Positions 53,056 to 61,152 of a stretch of DNA of 64,000 bases are shown piece by piece. The translations under genes and the position numbers were made by a program. Within the stretch, counting starts at the first letter, position 1, and every line of letters begins with the position of its first letter. Below the pieces are notes generated by a model. It worked only from the letters and a program-made list of their open reading frames with translations. It had not been told where the DNA came from and did no database searches. This DNA is from WRIS01 sp964345475 (GTDB taxonomy: Bacteria > Actinomycetota > Coriobacteriia > Coriobacteriales > Eggerthellaceae): the NCBI GenBank assembly GCA_964345475.1, contig CAYFQW010000003.1, positions 68,086-132,085 on the forward strand. The letters are read 5' to 3'.

Positions 53056-53901
53056 ATGCTGAGAATCCCCGATAAGCGCATCGATTACCTGATACAGGAA
53101 GATATTCCTTATCTCGATCTTACGAGCCAAGTATTAGGAATCGGAGACCAGCTGGGGCAGATGGAATACTTTACTCGAGAAGACTGTATTTTAGTGGGAA
53201 CATCCGAAGTTTCTCGTATTATGGAAAAAATGGACTGTGAGGTTATCCGTTCCCAGAAAGACGGGGATGCCTTGCAGGCAGGGGATACCTACTTTGTGGT
53301 TCAAGGCAAGGCAAGCGATCTTCATGCAGCATGGAAAGTATGCCTCAATCTATTCGATCATCTGTCAGCAGTAGCCACAAAAACACGTTCCATGGTGGAT
53401 TCAGTCCATGCCATAAATCCTCGTTGTGAAGTACTTACCACTCGCAAGAGCATGCCTGGCGTTAAAGACCTGCTTGTTAAGGCAACTCTTACGGGTGGCG
53501 CCTTCCCTCACAGGCTGGGCATGTCGGAGACTGTTCTCATCTTCGACCACCATTTGACTTTTGTAGGCGGCTTCGACGCCTTCGTTGAACGACTTCCTGA
53601 AATCAAGAGCCGTTGCATTGAGAAGAAGCTCTTTGTAGAAGCAGATGCTGAGCACGCTCGTATTTTGGCGAAAGCAGGAGTTGACGGAATCCAGTTCGAC
53701 AAGGTTCCGACTGAGATCCTTAAGCCGCTCGTTGAAGAGCTTCGCGAGATACATCCGTGTATCACGCTCATTGCAGCAGGTGGGGTCAACCCTCAGAATG
53801 CGGCTGAATATGCGGCCACAGGGGTTGATGGCATAGTCACCACAGCCCTGTTCACGGCGCGCCCTATGGATATGAGTGTCAGGATGACTTGCGTGTCATA
53901 A
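53056..53901 (+). CDS. modD: ModD-like phosphoribosyltransferase-family protein
   Basis: The 281-residue product belongs to the quinolinate phosphoribosyltransferase fold, in the ModD branch: EDIPYLDLTSQVLGIG near the start, VLTTRKSMPGVKDLLVKATLTGG in outline, and HRLGMSETVLIF. NadC instead has a TRKTTPGLR motif with other flanks. ModD genes usually sit with molybdate transporters, but none is here. aaggaggcaact precedes ATG 53056. The reaction is not known; a role in molybdenum or cofactor handling is only suggested by family. A nicotinate-nucleotide pyrophosphorylase is the alternative. Confidence 0.8.
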   Translation: MLRIPDKRIDYLIQEDIPYLDLTSQVLGIGDQLGQMEYFTREDCILVGTSEVSRIMEKMDCEVIRSQKDGDALQAGDTYFVVQGKASDLHAAWKVCLNLFDHLSAVATKTRSMVDSVHAINPRCEVLTTRKSMPGVKDLLVKATLTGGAFPHRLGMSETVLIFDHHLTFVGGFDAFVERLPEIKSRCIEKKLFVEADAEHARILAKAGVDGIQFDKVPTEILKPLVEELREIHPCITLIAAGGVNPQNAAEYAATGVDGIVTTALFTARPMDMSVRMTCVS

Positions 53902-54259
53902 GCCGCAGCGCATGCCTCGAGGGCTTTTCGAGAAAGGTCTAAGAATATCTTTTCGGGGAGCCCAAGAGGGTGGGCCGAGCGGAGCCCAAGCAAGGCCTAA
54001 GCGATAGTTCTAGGAAATCTTAAGAGAAAACCTGAAGAGAAAGCCTCAGCAAAAACTTAAAAGAGGGCTCATGCAGACGTAGCCCCTTATAAGGGCAGTC
54101 GCGGTTCGGCTTTCGGTCAAATTAAATAAACAATAGATAAACCCAATCATGTATCTCTGAATAGGATAAGCTTCTTATGATAGGCTGAATGGCAAGACGT
54201 TTATGCTTAAGGAAGGGCGGATTGGTGTGGGCCATCTTTCAAATCTTGAAGGTGTAGAA
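53902..54259 (+). other. Repeat-rich intergenic region before uvrB
   Basis: The first part (53905-54000) has decayed repeats around gagcccaag and ggcctaag. An array of 12-bp units follows at 54015-54066. The rest (54075-54259) should hold the uvrB promoter; ATG 54203 is a possible alternative start for uvrB. No small gene or known regulatory RNA was seen. Confidence 0.5.
54015..54066 (+). repeat. 12-bp-period degenerate tandem repeat behind modD
   Basis: Units aaatcttaagag, aaaacctgaagag, aaagcctcagca and aaaacttaaaag. Shifted by a few bases they resemble the AAAGGCT-type units behind rubrerythrin and dxs. The array lies 113 bases behind the modD stop. Confidence 0.6.
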
Positions 54260-56371
54260 ATGGAAGGGAAGCTTCCTGATGTACGCTTGGCCAATGTTCC
54301 TTTTGAGGTGATTGCCCCCTACGAGATGGCAGGCGATCAACCTCACGCAGTCGAACGTTTGGCGGAGGGTGTCAAAGAGGGGCTGCGCTATCAAACCCTG
54401 CTGGGAGTAACAGGCTCTGGGAAAACTTTCACTATGGCGAAAACTATCGAGGCTGTACAAAAGCCTACCTTGATTATGGCGCCTAATAAAACTCTTGCAG
54501 CCCAGTTAGCCGCCGAGCTTCGTGAATTTTTCCCGAATAATGCGGTATCCTATTTCGTATCCTATTACGACTATTATCAGCCTGAGGCCTATGTGCCATC
54601 AAGCGATACCTTTATAGAAAAAGATGCTTCCATTAATGATGAGGTAGAAAAGCTTCGGCACGCCACCACCTCAGCCCTCCTTTCGCGGCGTGACTGCATC
54701 GTTGTTGCCAGCGTGTCCTGCATTTACGGTATAGGCTCTCCGATGGACTATGCGGGGCTTGCGGTATTCCTCGATAAGGAGCGTGAGCTTGATCGCGACA
54801 GCTGCATCCACGGGCTTATCGACATACAATACGATCGCAATGATTATGAGCTCAAGCGAGGAACCTTCCGAGTGCGTGGCGATGCCCTCGATATATTCCC
54901 GCCCTATGCCGACAACCCGGTGCGCGTGGAATTCTGGGGCGATGAGATCGAGTCTATCACCGAGGTAGATAGGGTGACGGGCGAGACGATGAACTCTTTT
55001 GAGGCCTTGCCGATTTGGCCAGCATCGCACTACGTAACCGCCCGCCCCAAGCTTGACAGGGCAATCAAACAGATTCGGGAAGAGCTACGCGATCGTTTGC
55101 AGCAGTTTCGTGAGGAGGGGAAGCTGCTTGAGGCACAGCGTTTGGAAATGCGCACGAACTACGATCTTGAGATGCTCGAAACGATGGGGTACTGCTCGGG
55201 TGTTGAGAATTATTCTCGACACATGGACGGGCGTGAGCCGGGTGAGCCCCCGTATACCCTGATCGATTATTTCCCTAAAGACTTCCTCTGCATTATTGAC
55301 GAGAGCCACGTTACCGTCCCTCAGATAAGGGGCATGTATGAAGGGGACCGCTCTCGTAAGGTCACACTTGCCGAGCATGGTTTTCGCCTGCCTTCCTGCT
55401 TGGACAACCGCCCTCTGCGCTTCGATGAATTTGAAGCGCGCGTCCCGCAGTTTATTTACACGTCGGCTACTCCAGGCGACTACGAGACAAGCGTTTCGCA
55501 AGCGCGTGTTGAGCAGATTATCCGCCCGACTGGTCTTTTAGATCCCGAGGTTATTGTGCGCACCTCGGTATCGCAGATAGACGACATCATCGATGAGGCG
55601 CGGGTGAGGGTAGCAAAAAAAGAGCGCGTACTCATTACCACTCTGACCAAGAAAATGGCGGAAGACCTGACTGACCATCTGCTTGATCAAGATATCAAGA
55701 CACGGTATATGCACTCCGATATTGCAACGCTTGAGCGTGTGGAAATACTGCGCGATCTGCGTGCGGGAGAGTTCGATGTGTTGGTCGGCATCAACCTGCT
55801 GCGAGAGGGCCTTGACCTGCCCGAGGTTACGCTCGTGGCGATTCTAGATGCTGATAAAGAGGGTTTCTTGCGCAACCAGCGATCCCTCATTCAGACGATA
55901 GGGCGTGCTGCGCGCAATGTTTCTGGCCAGGTAATCATGTACGCCGATAAAATAACTGACTCTATGAGGCGGGCTATCGATGAAACGGCCCGACGTCGGG
56001 AAATTCAAATTGCCTATAACAAAGAGCATGGGATCGAGCCGAAGACAATCAGAAAGGCTATTAACGATATTATCGGCTATATACAAGACGAGGTTGGCAG
56101 CTCTACTGCTGAGCAGGTAAACAAAGAGCTCGCAGAGCTTTCCCGTGAAGAAGTGTTGCGTATCATATCTTCGATGGAAGACGAAATGGCACGCGCCTCC
56201 GAGAATATGGATTATGAAGAGGCTGCTCGCCTGCGCGATCAGGTGGTCAAGCTGCGTGTGCAGGTTGAAGGTTCGTGCGAGGACGAGGTATTAGGAAGGC
56301 TGCGCGCAGAAGCGCGCAAGGGGAGTGTTTTCGGCGGTGCTCGCAAAAGCCGTACCAGCTACAAACGCTAG
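54260..56371 (+). CDS. uvrB: Excinuclease ABC subunit B
   Basis: The product (703 residues) is the damage-verifying helicase-like subunit of nucleotide excision repair. Walker A is GVTGSGKTFTMA, the beta-hairpin region has YYDYYQPEAYVPSSDTFIEKD in outline, DESH marks motif II, and the C-terminal UVR domain (MARASENMDYEEAARLRDQ) binds UvrC. I prefer ATG 54260 (gaaggt upstream); ATG 54203 would add 19 residues and lacks a site. A decayed copy of an internal segment lies downstream at 57369. A strong terminator follows. Confidence 0.96.
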   Translation: MEGKLPDVRLANVPFEVIAPYEMAGDQPHAVERLAEGVKEGLRYQTLLGVTGSGKTFTMAKTIEAVQKPTLIMAPNKTLAAQLAAELREFFPNNAVSYFVSYYDYYQPEAYVPSSDTFIEKDASINDEVEKLRHATTSALLSRRDCIVVASVSCIYGIGSPMDYAGLAVFLDKERELDRDSCIHGLIDIQYDRNDYELKRGTFRVRGDALDIFPPYADNPVRVEFWGDEIESITEVDRVTGETMNSFEALPIWPASHYVTARPKLDRAIKQIREELRDRLQQFREEGKLLEAQRLEMRTNYDLEMLETMGYCSGVENYSRHMDGREPGEPPYTLIDYFPKDFLCIIDESHVTVPQIRGMYEGDRSRKVTLAEHGFRLPSCLDNRPLRFDEFEARVPQFIYTSATPGDYETSVSQARVEQIIRPTGLLDPEVIVRTSVSQIDDIIDEARVRVAKKERVLITTLTKKMAEDLTDHLLDQDIKTRYMHSDIATLERVEILRDLRAGEFDVLVGINLLREGLDLPEVTLVAILDADKEGFLRNQRSLIQTIGRAARNVSGQVIMYADKITDSMRRAIDETARRREIQIAYNKEHGIEPKTIRKAINDIIGYIQDEVGSSTAEQVNKELAELSREEVLRIISSMEDEMARASENMDYEEAARLRDQVVKLRVQVEGSCEDEVLGRLRAEARKGSVFGGARKSRTSYKR

Positions 56372-56377
56372 CATGCT

Positions 56378-56446
56378 TCCCCGTAAGCTTTGCTCGTCAG
56401 CTTATATGACGGCAGGAAGCAGCAGATGCTCCGTACGGGGATTTTT
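56378..56446 (+). terminator. Terminator of uvrB
   Basis: tccccgta (56378-56385) pairs with tacgggga (56434-56441), followed by ttttt. The 48-base loop contains smaller inverted pieces (gctcgtcagc-type). It begins seven bases behind the uvrB stop. Confidence 0.7.
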
Positions 56447-56461
56447 GTACATGATGGCTAG

Positions 56462-56728
56462 ATTGTTGATAAGATAATAGTATATATTCAGGGTACCCTC
56501 AAAGCCCCTTTGGCCGCGCGTCACTTTGTTGAAGAAGTAGAGCAAGGCATTCTCGATCACCTGAAGAATCTTACGATTGCGGCGATATATCCATCAATCT
56601 ACAAGCGTGAACGCATTTATTACTGGTTTGGTGTTGGCAACTATATAGTGTTCTATGTTGTTATTGACGATGTGATGGAAGTGCGTCGCTGTGTCTACGG
56701 AAGCCGAAACCTCAAAGAGCTTCTTTAG
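56462..56728 (+). pseudogene. ParE/RelE-family toxin remnant, N-terminus lost
   Basis: Reading back from the stop at 56726-56728, the frame is open to a TAG at 56459-56461 and gives IVDKIIVYIQ... through FVEEVEQGILDHL to GNYIVFYVVIDD and YGSRNLKELL, the C-terminal three quarters of a ParE/RelE plasmid-stabilisation toxin. About 15-20 N-terminal residues are missing; a piece that might supply them (MMARLLIR) is in another frame just upstream, so a frameshift is likely. TTG 56510 is the first usable start but would lose the first helix. No antitoxin gene is next to it, which fits a decayed, inactive toxin. Confidence 0.65.
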
Positions 56729-57163
56729 AACGATCAGCAAGAGGGCTGAGGTAGAATGAAGCCATCCCGAATCGCCAGCCCATCTCCTGTTTCCCTGTGC
56801 CTAGGTGCAGGTTGAAAAGCATCTTTTCTTGTGGTTTATACATATATGAGGATAAATTTTTTCGGAAAGAAGTAGGGTAGGCAGACGTTTTTTCTCGAAG
56901 TTTTGTCCTTGTGGTCTTTCAGGATATAAGCCTTTTCTGAAAGGGGCGTGCAACTCGGTATTTCTGGTCGCTTCAGATAATTTGCACGTAGTGCTTGTAC
57001 GCGTGCGAGCAAAGAAGGCAGAGGAGCCCTCACAAGGGGGCATTACGAAAGGAGGCTCGATGTCTACTTTTCTGACAAGACGTAAATTCACGCCGGTGAT
57101 CGTTGTGGCGATTGCTGCACAGGCTATAGAAGGCCGCACTGGCACTATCAATGGCCGAGATAG
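56729..57163. other. Non-coding or decayed region with one small open frame
   Basis: No gene is recognised from 56729 to 57059. From ATG 57060, with a strong aaaggagg site, an open frame of 35 codons (MSTFLTRRKFTPVIVVAI...) ends in an ATGA overlap with the PIN-domain remnant that follows. The overlap is the arrangement of VapB-VapC pairs, so this may be a shortened antitoxin, but its sequence does not show an antitoxin motif. Confidence 0.35.
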
Positions 57164-57328
57164 ATGACAGGAATAGATACAAATGTGCTTGTGCGTTTTC
57201 TCGTGCAAGATGAGCTTGACCAGAGTTTGTTGGCAAAACAACTGCTCGCTACCTTACGCAGAGACAGCCAGGGGTGTATAAGCCAAGCTCGGCATGAGCC
57301 TGCTTGGCTGAATACTGGACCTTCATAG
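57164..57328 (+). pseudogene. PIN-domain (VapC-type) toxin remnant
   Basis: From ATG 57164 the frame reads MTGIDTNVLVRFLVQDELDQSLLAKQLL, the first beta strand and catalytic Asp (Asp5, DTNVLVR) of a PIN ribonuclease toxin. Similarity stops after about 40 residues and a TAG follows at 57326-57328; the second half with the other acidic residues is gone. It is therefore a truncated, inactive fragment. The start overlaps the stop of a small upstream frame. Confidence 0.65.
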
Positions 57329-57368
57329 GCGTTCGTCAGCATGTAGCGCAGGATTTGCCGTATTCCTC

Positions 57369-57479
57369 AACATATTTCCACCCTACACCAACAACCCTGT
57401 GCGTGTTGAATTCTGGGGTGATGAGATAGAGCGCATCACTGGGGTTGATAGGCTGACTGGCGAGGCGATGAATCCCTTT
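57369..57479 (+). pseudogene. Fragment of a second uvrB gene
   Basis: Frame 57369-57479 reads NIFPPYTNNPVRVEFWGDEI and continues to GEAMNPF, matching the intact UvrB at 54890-55000. By hand I count 24 base differences in 111 (about 78% identity) and 8 changes in 37 residues, many others being silent. The flanks on both sides do not match uvrB. It is a decayed piece of a diverged uvrB copy, not a recent duplicate. Confidence 0.85.
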
Positions 57480-57628
57480 TGGGTCTCAAGCGCTTCGTGT
57501 TCTTCAAGCGCCTCAGACGAAACCCAGTGTGGCTTAAGACTTGCAGCCTGAGCCCCGCAACTTGTATTATATGGCCTTAACAATATGGCTGCGGGCGAGA
57601 AAAGAGTGCATGTGGGAGATATGGGACT

Positions 57629-58450
57629 GTGAGAAAATACAGGGTTTCGCTGCTGATATGGCTTGCGTTTGAGATTGTCGCAGTTGCACTGTGGCTTTCT
57701 TTTGACAACCTCTTCTACCTTTTGAACTTTACCTACATCGGCACCGCGGTTGCCCTCGGCTCGGCCTTCTACATTGCGGAGTTTGCTCATGCAAGGATGG
57801 CGGTTCAGATCGCCGTCGGCTCGTACATGCTCGTCTATCTTGGAATAATCTGCCGCGAGAACATGCAGATAGAAGGTTTTTGGTACTACCTGTCCCTGGG
57901 TGTGTTCCAGGCGGCGGTTATCCACTACCTCGTGGCGAAGATAGCAGGCCCGCTCTTGTTCGGCAGGGGATGGTGCGGCTACGCCTGCTGGACCGCCATG
58001 GTGCTGGACTTCCTCCCGTACAAGGCCCCACGCGAACCGCGGCATGAGAGGCTGGGACGCCTCCGGTTTGTCACCTTCGCCCTGTCGTTTCTATATGTGC
58101 TCGTGCTGACCCGCCTGTACCCTGGCAGCCTGGAGCGCCTGATGTTCATCAGCTTTGTCGTAGGCAACATCCTGTACTACGCGGTGGGCATAGCCCTTGC
58201 CTTCGCGTTCAAGGACAACCGGGCCTTCTGCAAATACCTCTGCCCGGTGGCAGTATTCCTCAAGCCTGCGAGCTATTTTTCGATGACCCGCATCAAAGTG
58301 AACGAAGACACCTGCATCTCCTGCGGGAAATGCAGGGCGGTCTGCCCGATGGACGTGGACATGCTCGATGCAAGCCGCAGCAGGAAAAACGGGACAGAAT
58401 GCATATTGTGCCTCGAGTGCAGGAAGGTCTGCCCGACAAAGTCTATCTAG
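57629..58450 (+). CDS. NapH-like membrane protein with two [4Fe-4S] clusters
   Basis: The 273-residue product has four or five membrane segments, the membrane-proximal cysteine motifs GRGWCGYAC (near 115) and KYLCPV (near 203), and a C-terminal ferredoxin domain with CxxCxxCxxxCP at 229-239 and 258-268. This is the NapH/polyferredoxin type, which takes electrons from quinol. No partner reductase is next to it. The start is GTG 57629 with a weak site. Base composition is much richer in G+C (one sampled 60-bp line at about 68%, against 42% for a line in uvrB), so it looks acquired. It ends with KSI, close behind the second cluster. Confidence 0.85.
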   Translation: MRKYRVSLLIWLAFEIVAVALWLSFDNLFYLLNFTYIGTAVALGSAFYIAEFAHARMAVQIAVGSYMLVYLGIICRENMQIEGFWYYLSLGVFQAAVIHYLVAKIAGPLLFGRGWCGYACWTAMVLDFLPYKAPREPRHERLGRLRFVTFALSFLYVLVLTRLYPGSLERLMFISFVVGNILYYAVGIALAFAFKDNRAFCKYLCPVAVFLKPASYFSMTRIKVNEDTCISCGKCRAVCPMDVDMLDASRSRKNGTECILCLECRKVCPTKSI

Positions 58451-58683
58451 GCAGTCTCTATTCTGCCCTAAGATGGGTGCAGCCTTTCGTATGCCCTAAG
58501 GTTTTAAAGTCATACATCCATAATTCTATAAGAGCAAATGCAAGGAATAAGAGCATGTTTATGATACGAGGTGGTCATGTGGGAGCTGCAAAGATGCTAC
58601 CAAACACATCACCCCGTTATCACGGAATCCATCGAAGTGCTTTTAGACCTCCAATAGCGATGAAGCATCGAAATGGCGACAAT
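58451..58683. other. Gap between the NapH-like gene and dtd
   Basis: This 233-bp stretch between genes that face each other contains no recognised gene or terminator. It returns to the A/T-richer composition of the rest of the window. Confidence 0.4.
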
Positions 58684-59133
58684 CTACATTTCGTCGGTGT
58701 CGAGGCAGATGGTGAAAGGCCCGCTGTTAACAAGGGAGACGCTCATCATGGCACCGAAGCGTCCTGTCGCTACCGGTGAAATACCGTCTTCTCTTGCGCA
58801 ACGAACGAAGTGCTCGTACAAGCGCTCGGCTGCATCGGGCGACCCTGCGTTAGTAAACGAGGGGCGATTGCCTTTCTTGCAGTTCGCGTATAGGGTGAAT
58901 TGCGAGATAATCAAAACCCCGCCTTCCACATCATGAAGAGAGAGATTCGATTTTCCTTGTTCGTCTTCGAAGATGCGGAGCTTTGAAATTTTGCTCCAGA
59001 GTTTTTCGGCCTGCTCTTCAGTATCGGCTTGTCCAACACCGAGGAGTATCAAAAAGCCGGAGGCTATAGCCCCTGCGACTTGTCCATCTATTTCAACTTG
59101 CGCTTCAGAAACTCGTTGGATTACTGCCCTCAT
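58684..59133 (-). CDS. dtd: D-aminoacyl-tRNA deacylase
   Basis: The 149-residue enzyme removes D-amino acids from tRNA. MRAVIQRVSEAQVEIDG at the start, the SQFTLYAN motif (residues near 78) and the GPFTICLD motif (usually NSGPVT) near the end mark the family; the Pro of the second motif stays cis. Length is normal. gggggaatga precedes ATG 59133. It lies behind the EFR1 gene on the same strand with a strong stem-loop between. Confidence 0.95.
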   Translation of the reverse strand: MRAVIQRVSEAQVEIDGQVAGAIASGFLILLGVGQADTEEQAEKLWSKISKLRIFEDEQGKSNLSLHDVEGGVLIISQFTLYANCKKGNRPSFTNAGSPDAAERLYEHFVRCAREDGISPVATGRFGAMMSVSLVNSGPFTICLDTDEM

Positions 59134-59233
59134 TCATTCCCCCATAGGTACATATTTTTATTGATGCGTCTACTATTGGCCCTCGAGCACCTGCGCCTGT
59201 CCCCAGCTTCGGGAAACATCTGCGCCGCCCCGA

Positions 59234-59276
59234 GCCCCAAGAAGCAGCTGAGCAGTTCCAAGCTGCTTCTTGGGGC
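59234..59276 (-). terminator. 16-bp perfect hairpin between the EFR1-type gene and dtd
   Basis: gccccaagaagcagct (59234-59249) is the exact complement of agctgcttcttggggc (59261-59276), loop of 11 bases. It lies 23 bases behind the stop of the minus-strand EFR1-type gene. No long T tract follows, but the stem is unusually strong. Confidence 0.75.
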
Positions 59277-59298
59277 AAACGCTTGCAAGTCTTCATTA

Positions 59299-60084
59299 TC
59301 AATCCTTGTCAAGCATGGCGGGATTGACGTAGCGACCCCTCGTTTCGGTCTTCTTGCCATATTGTATGGCATGTGCCGGACAACGGTGTATACAGGCGTA
59401 ACACTGGGTGCATCCCAGCTCGGCCCATCGAGGAGTGCCGTCGATAAGCGTGATCGTGTTAGTAGGGCATATTTCTGCACATTGATTACAATGAGTGCAG
59501 GTGGGGAGGGTATAGAACTTCTTGGTTGGCCGAGGTTTCTCTTCTCTGCCAGTAACAAGGGAAACCGCCTGTCCAAAAAGACTTTTGTGTTCGAAGCTGC
59601 CTTTTTCTTTTTTCCCGATCTGGATAGCAATTTTTTCTGCCTGCCTGCGTGCCTCGCTCAGCAGGAGGTCACGTTTTTCGCCTTCCGCTGGACCATAGAG
59701 CGATACGCAAGTTCCGACAGTCTCAATACTAAATGAGGCGTCAAGGCGGATGGCCTGATTCCTGTAAAGCTGGTCAGCAAAAAACTGCGCTGTCTTCCCG
59801 ACTGAAAATCCGCAGGTGATAACGAGGTAGCAATAGCCTGGAACGATACTTTCACCTTGTTCGTCAAGGAAGTGGGCCTTTCTGAGGAAACTGTCGACGA
59901 TGGGTGGTGTAGTCCAGGCATGAGTGGGGAGGACAAAGCCGATATCCTCACCTTGATGGAGCGTGAAGTCGAACTCCTTGTATTTGTAACGAAAGCCGAT
60001 ATCGACAAGAGAGTCGCCATTAGCCTCCGCAATGATTTTGGCGGCTTCGTAAGAGTTCCCGGTTCCTGTAAAATAAAAAATCAT
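59299..60084 (-). CDS. EFR1-family flavodoxin/ferredoxin protein
   Basis: The 261-residue product joins a flavodoxin-like N-terminal domain (MIFYFTGTGNSYEAAK, an FMN phosphate loop) to a C-terminal two-cluster ferredoxin with CTHCNQCAEICP and CTQCYACIHRCP. It is likely a soluble electron carrier. ATG 60084 has aaggag seven bases upstream; the longer frame from 60120 lacks a site. The EFR1 family is frequent in anaerobes. Electron partner unknown. Confidence 0.9.
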   Translation of the reverse strand: MIFYFTGTGNSYEAAKIIAEANGDSLVDIGFRYKYKEFDFTLHQGEDIGFVLPTHAWTTPPIVDSFLRKAHFLDEQGESIVPGYCYLVITCGFSVGKTAQFFADQLYRNQAIRLDASFSIETVGTCVSLYGPAEGEKRDLLLSEARRQAEKIAIQIGKKEKGSFEHKSLFGQAVSLVTGREEKPRPTKKFYTLPTCTHCNQCAEICPTNTITLIDGTPRWAELGCTQCYACIHRCPAHAIQYGKKTETRGRYVNPAMLDKD

Positions 60085-60296
60085 AAGAGCGCTCCTTAGA
60101 CATGGATTTATTTTAGACAAGTAAGGGGGCCTTCAGTCTCTTCTGTTGTCAATTTGCTACATTGATGTCGCTCGTGGGTGCTAGATATTTCGGCTTGCGG
60201 TAACAAGGGTATGGCATCGACAGAAAACCCAATCTGAGGTGAGGGAAGAGACATACTGTTGAGTAACGTGCCAACAGGGAGCATTTTCGGGTTACA

Positions 60297-60944
60297 ATGA
60301 TAGTAATGGATGAGAGATATAAAACAATTTCCGCTCGGGTCACGGCCGAGATCGAAGAGAAGAAGAGTCGATTTATAGCGAATCTTGCGCCCGTGCAAAC
60401 CGAAGAGCAGGCTGTCGAGCTTATTCAGGAGCTGCGCAGCGAGCACCGTATGGCCCGCCATACGGTGTACGCCTATGTTTTGCGCGAAGGCAATCGCGTC
60501 CGGTACTCAGATGATGGCGAGCCTTCAAAAACGGCAGGCCTCCCCGTTTTAGGCGTGCTGCAGCATGAGGGTCTCTACGACGTCATTGCGATAGTCACTC
60601 GATATTTCGGGGGGACGCTTTTAGGGACAGGCGGCCTCGTGCGAGCCTACACCCAAGCAACCCAGGCTGCGCTTGAGCAGGCACGAATACTCGTATACGC
60701 ACGCTGCGTGAAGGTAGACGTCAGCCTACCGTATGCATTGTACGACCGGCTGAACCATCACGTGCAGAAAGAAAAAATAGAGGTATTCAGCTCAAGATTT
60801 ACCGAAGATGTGGCTCTCCAGCTTGTTGTCAAAGAAAGCCAGCTCGAGGTTTTCTTACGAGACCTGCAGGACCTTTTGCGCGAACAGGGGTCATTCACCG
60901 TCGGCGAATCCTTCGATGCCCCCTTACCTTATGGCGATATATGA
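60297..60944 (+). CDS. YigZ/IMPACT-family protein
   Basis: The 215-residue product has the IMPACT N-terminal domain (KKSRFIANLAPVQTEEQA, then the signature DDGEPSKTAGLPVL and RYFGGTLLGTGGLVRAY) and a ferredoxin-like C-terminal domain. Bacterial members are of unknown function, perhaps linked to translation stress. ATG 60297 or ATG 60306 may be the start; no strong ribosome binding site helps to choose. Confidence 0.92.
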   Translation: MIVMDERYKTISARVTAEIEEKKSRFIANLAPVQTEEQAVELIQELRSEHRMARHTVYAYVLREGNRVRYSDDGEPSKTAGLPVLGVLQHEGLYDVIAIVTRYFGGTLLGTGGLVRAYTQATQAALEQARILVYARCVKVDVSLPYALYDRLNHHVQKEKIEVFSSRFTEDVALQLVVKESQLEVFLRDLQDLLREQGSFTVGESFDAPLPYGDI

Positions 60945-61152
60945 GGAGCAAAGATAAAATATGCTCGCAGGTTCCGACAAAATTATTTCATAATTCTGAC
61001 GGAAGCCTCATCAGGGCTAAATATGTGTTGATTTGCACTATCATACAGCCTGTGCTCTGATACAGTTTGAGCTCCGTAAGATAAAGAGTGTTTGCGGTAA
61101 GAGAGTGGAGGCGCAATGCTTCTATACGACATGCAGAATAGGGCAGTAAGCG

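Noticed and set aside
56801..57241. 146-residue minus-strand frame
   Set aside because: Overlaps the PIN remnant and the small frame with a good ribosome binding site on the other strand; no domain seen.
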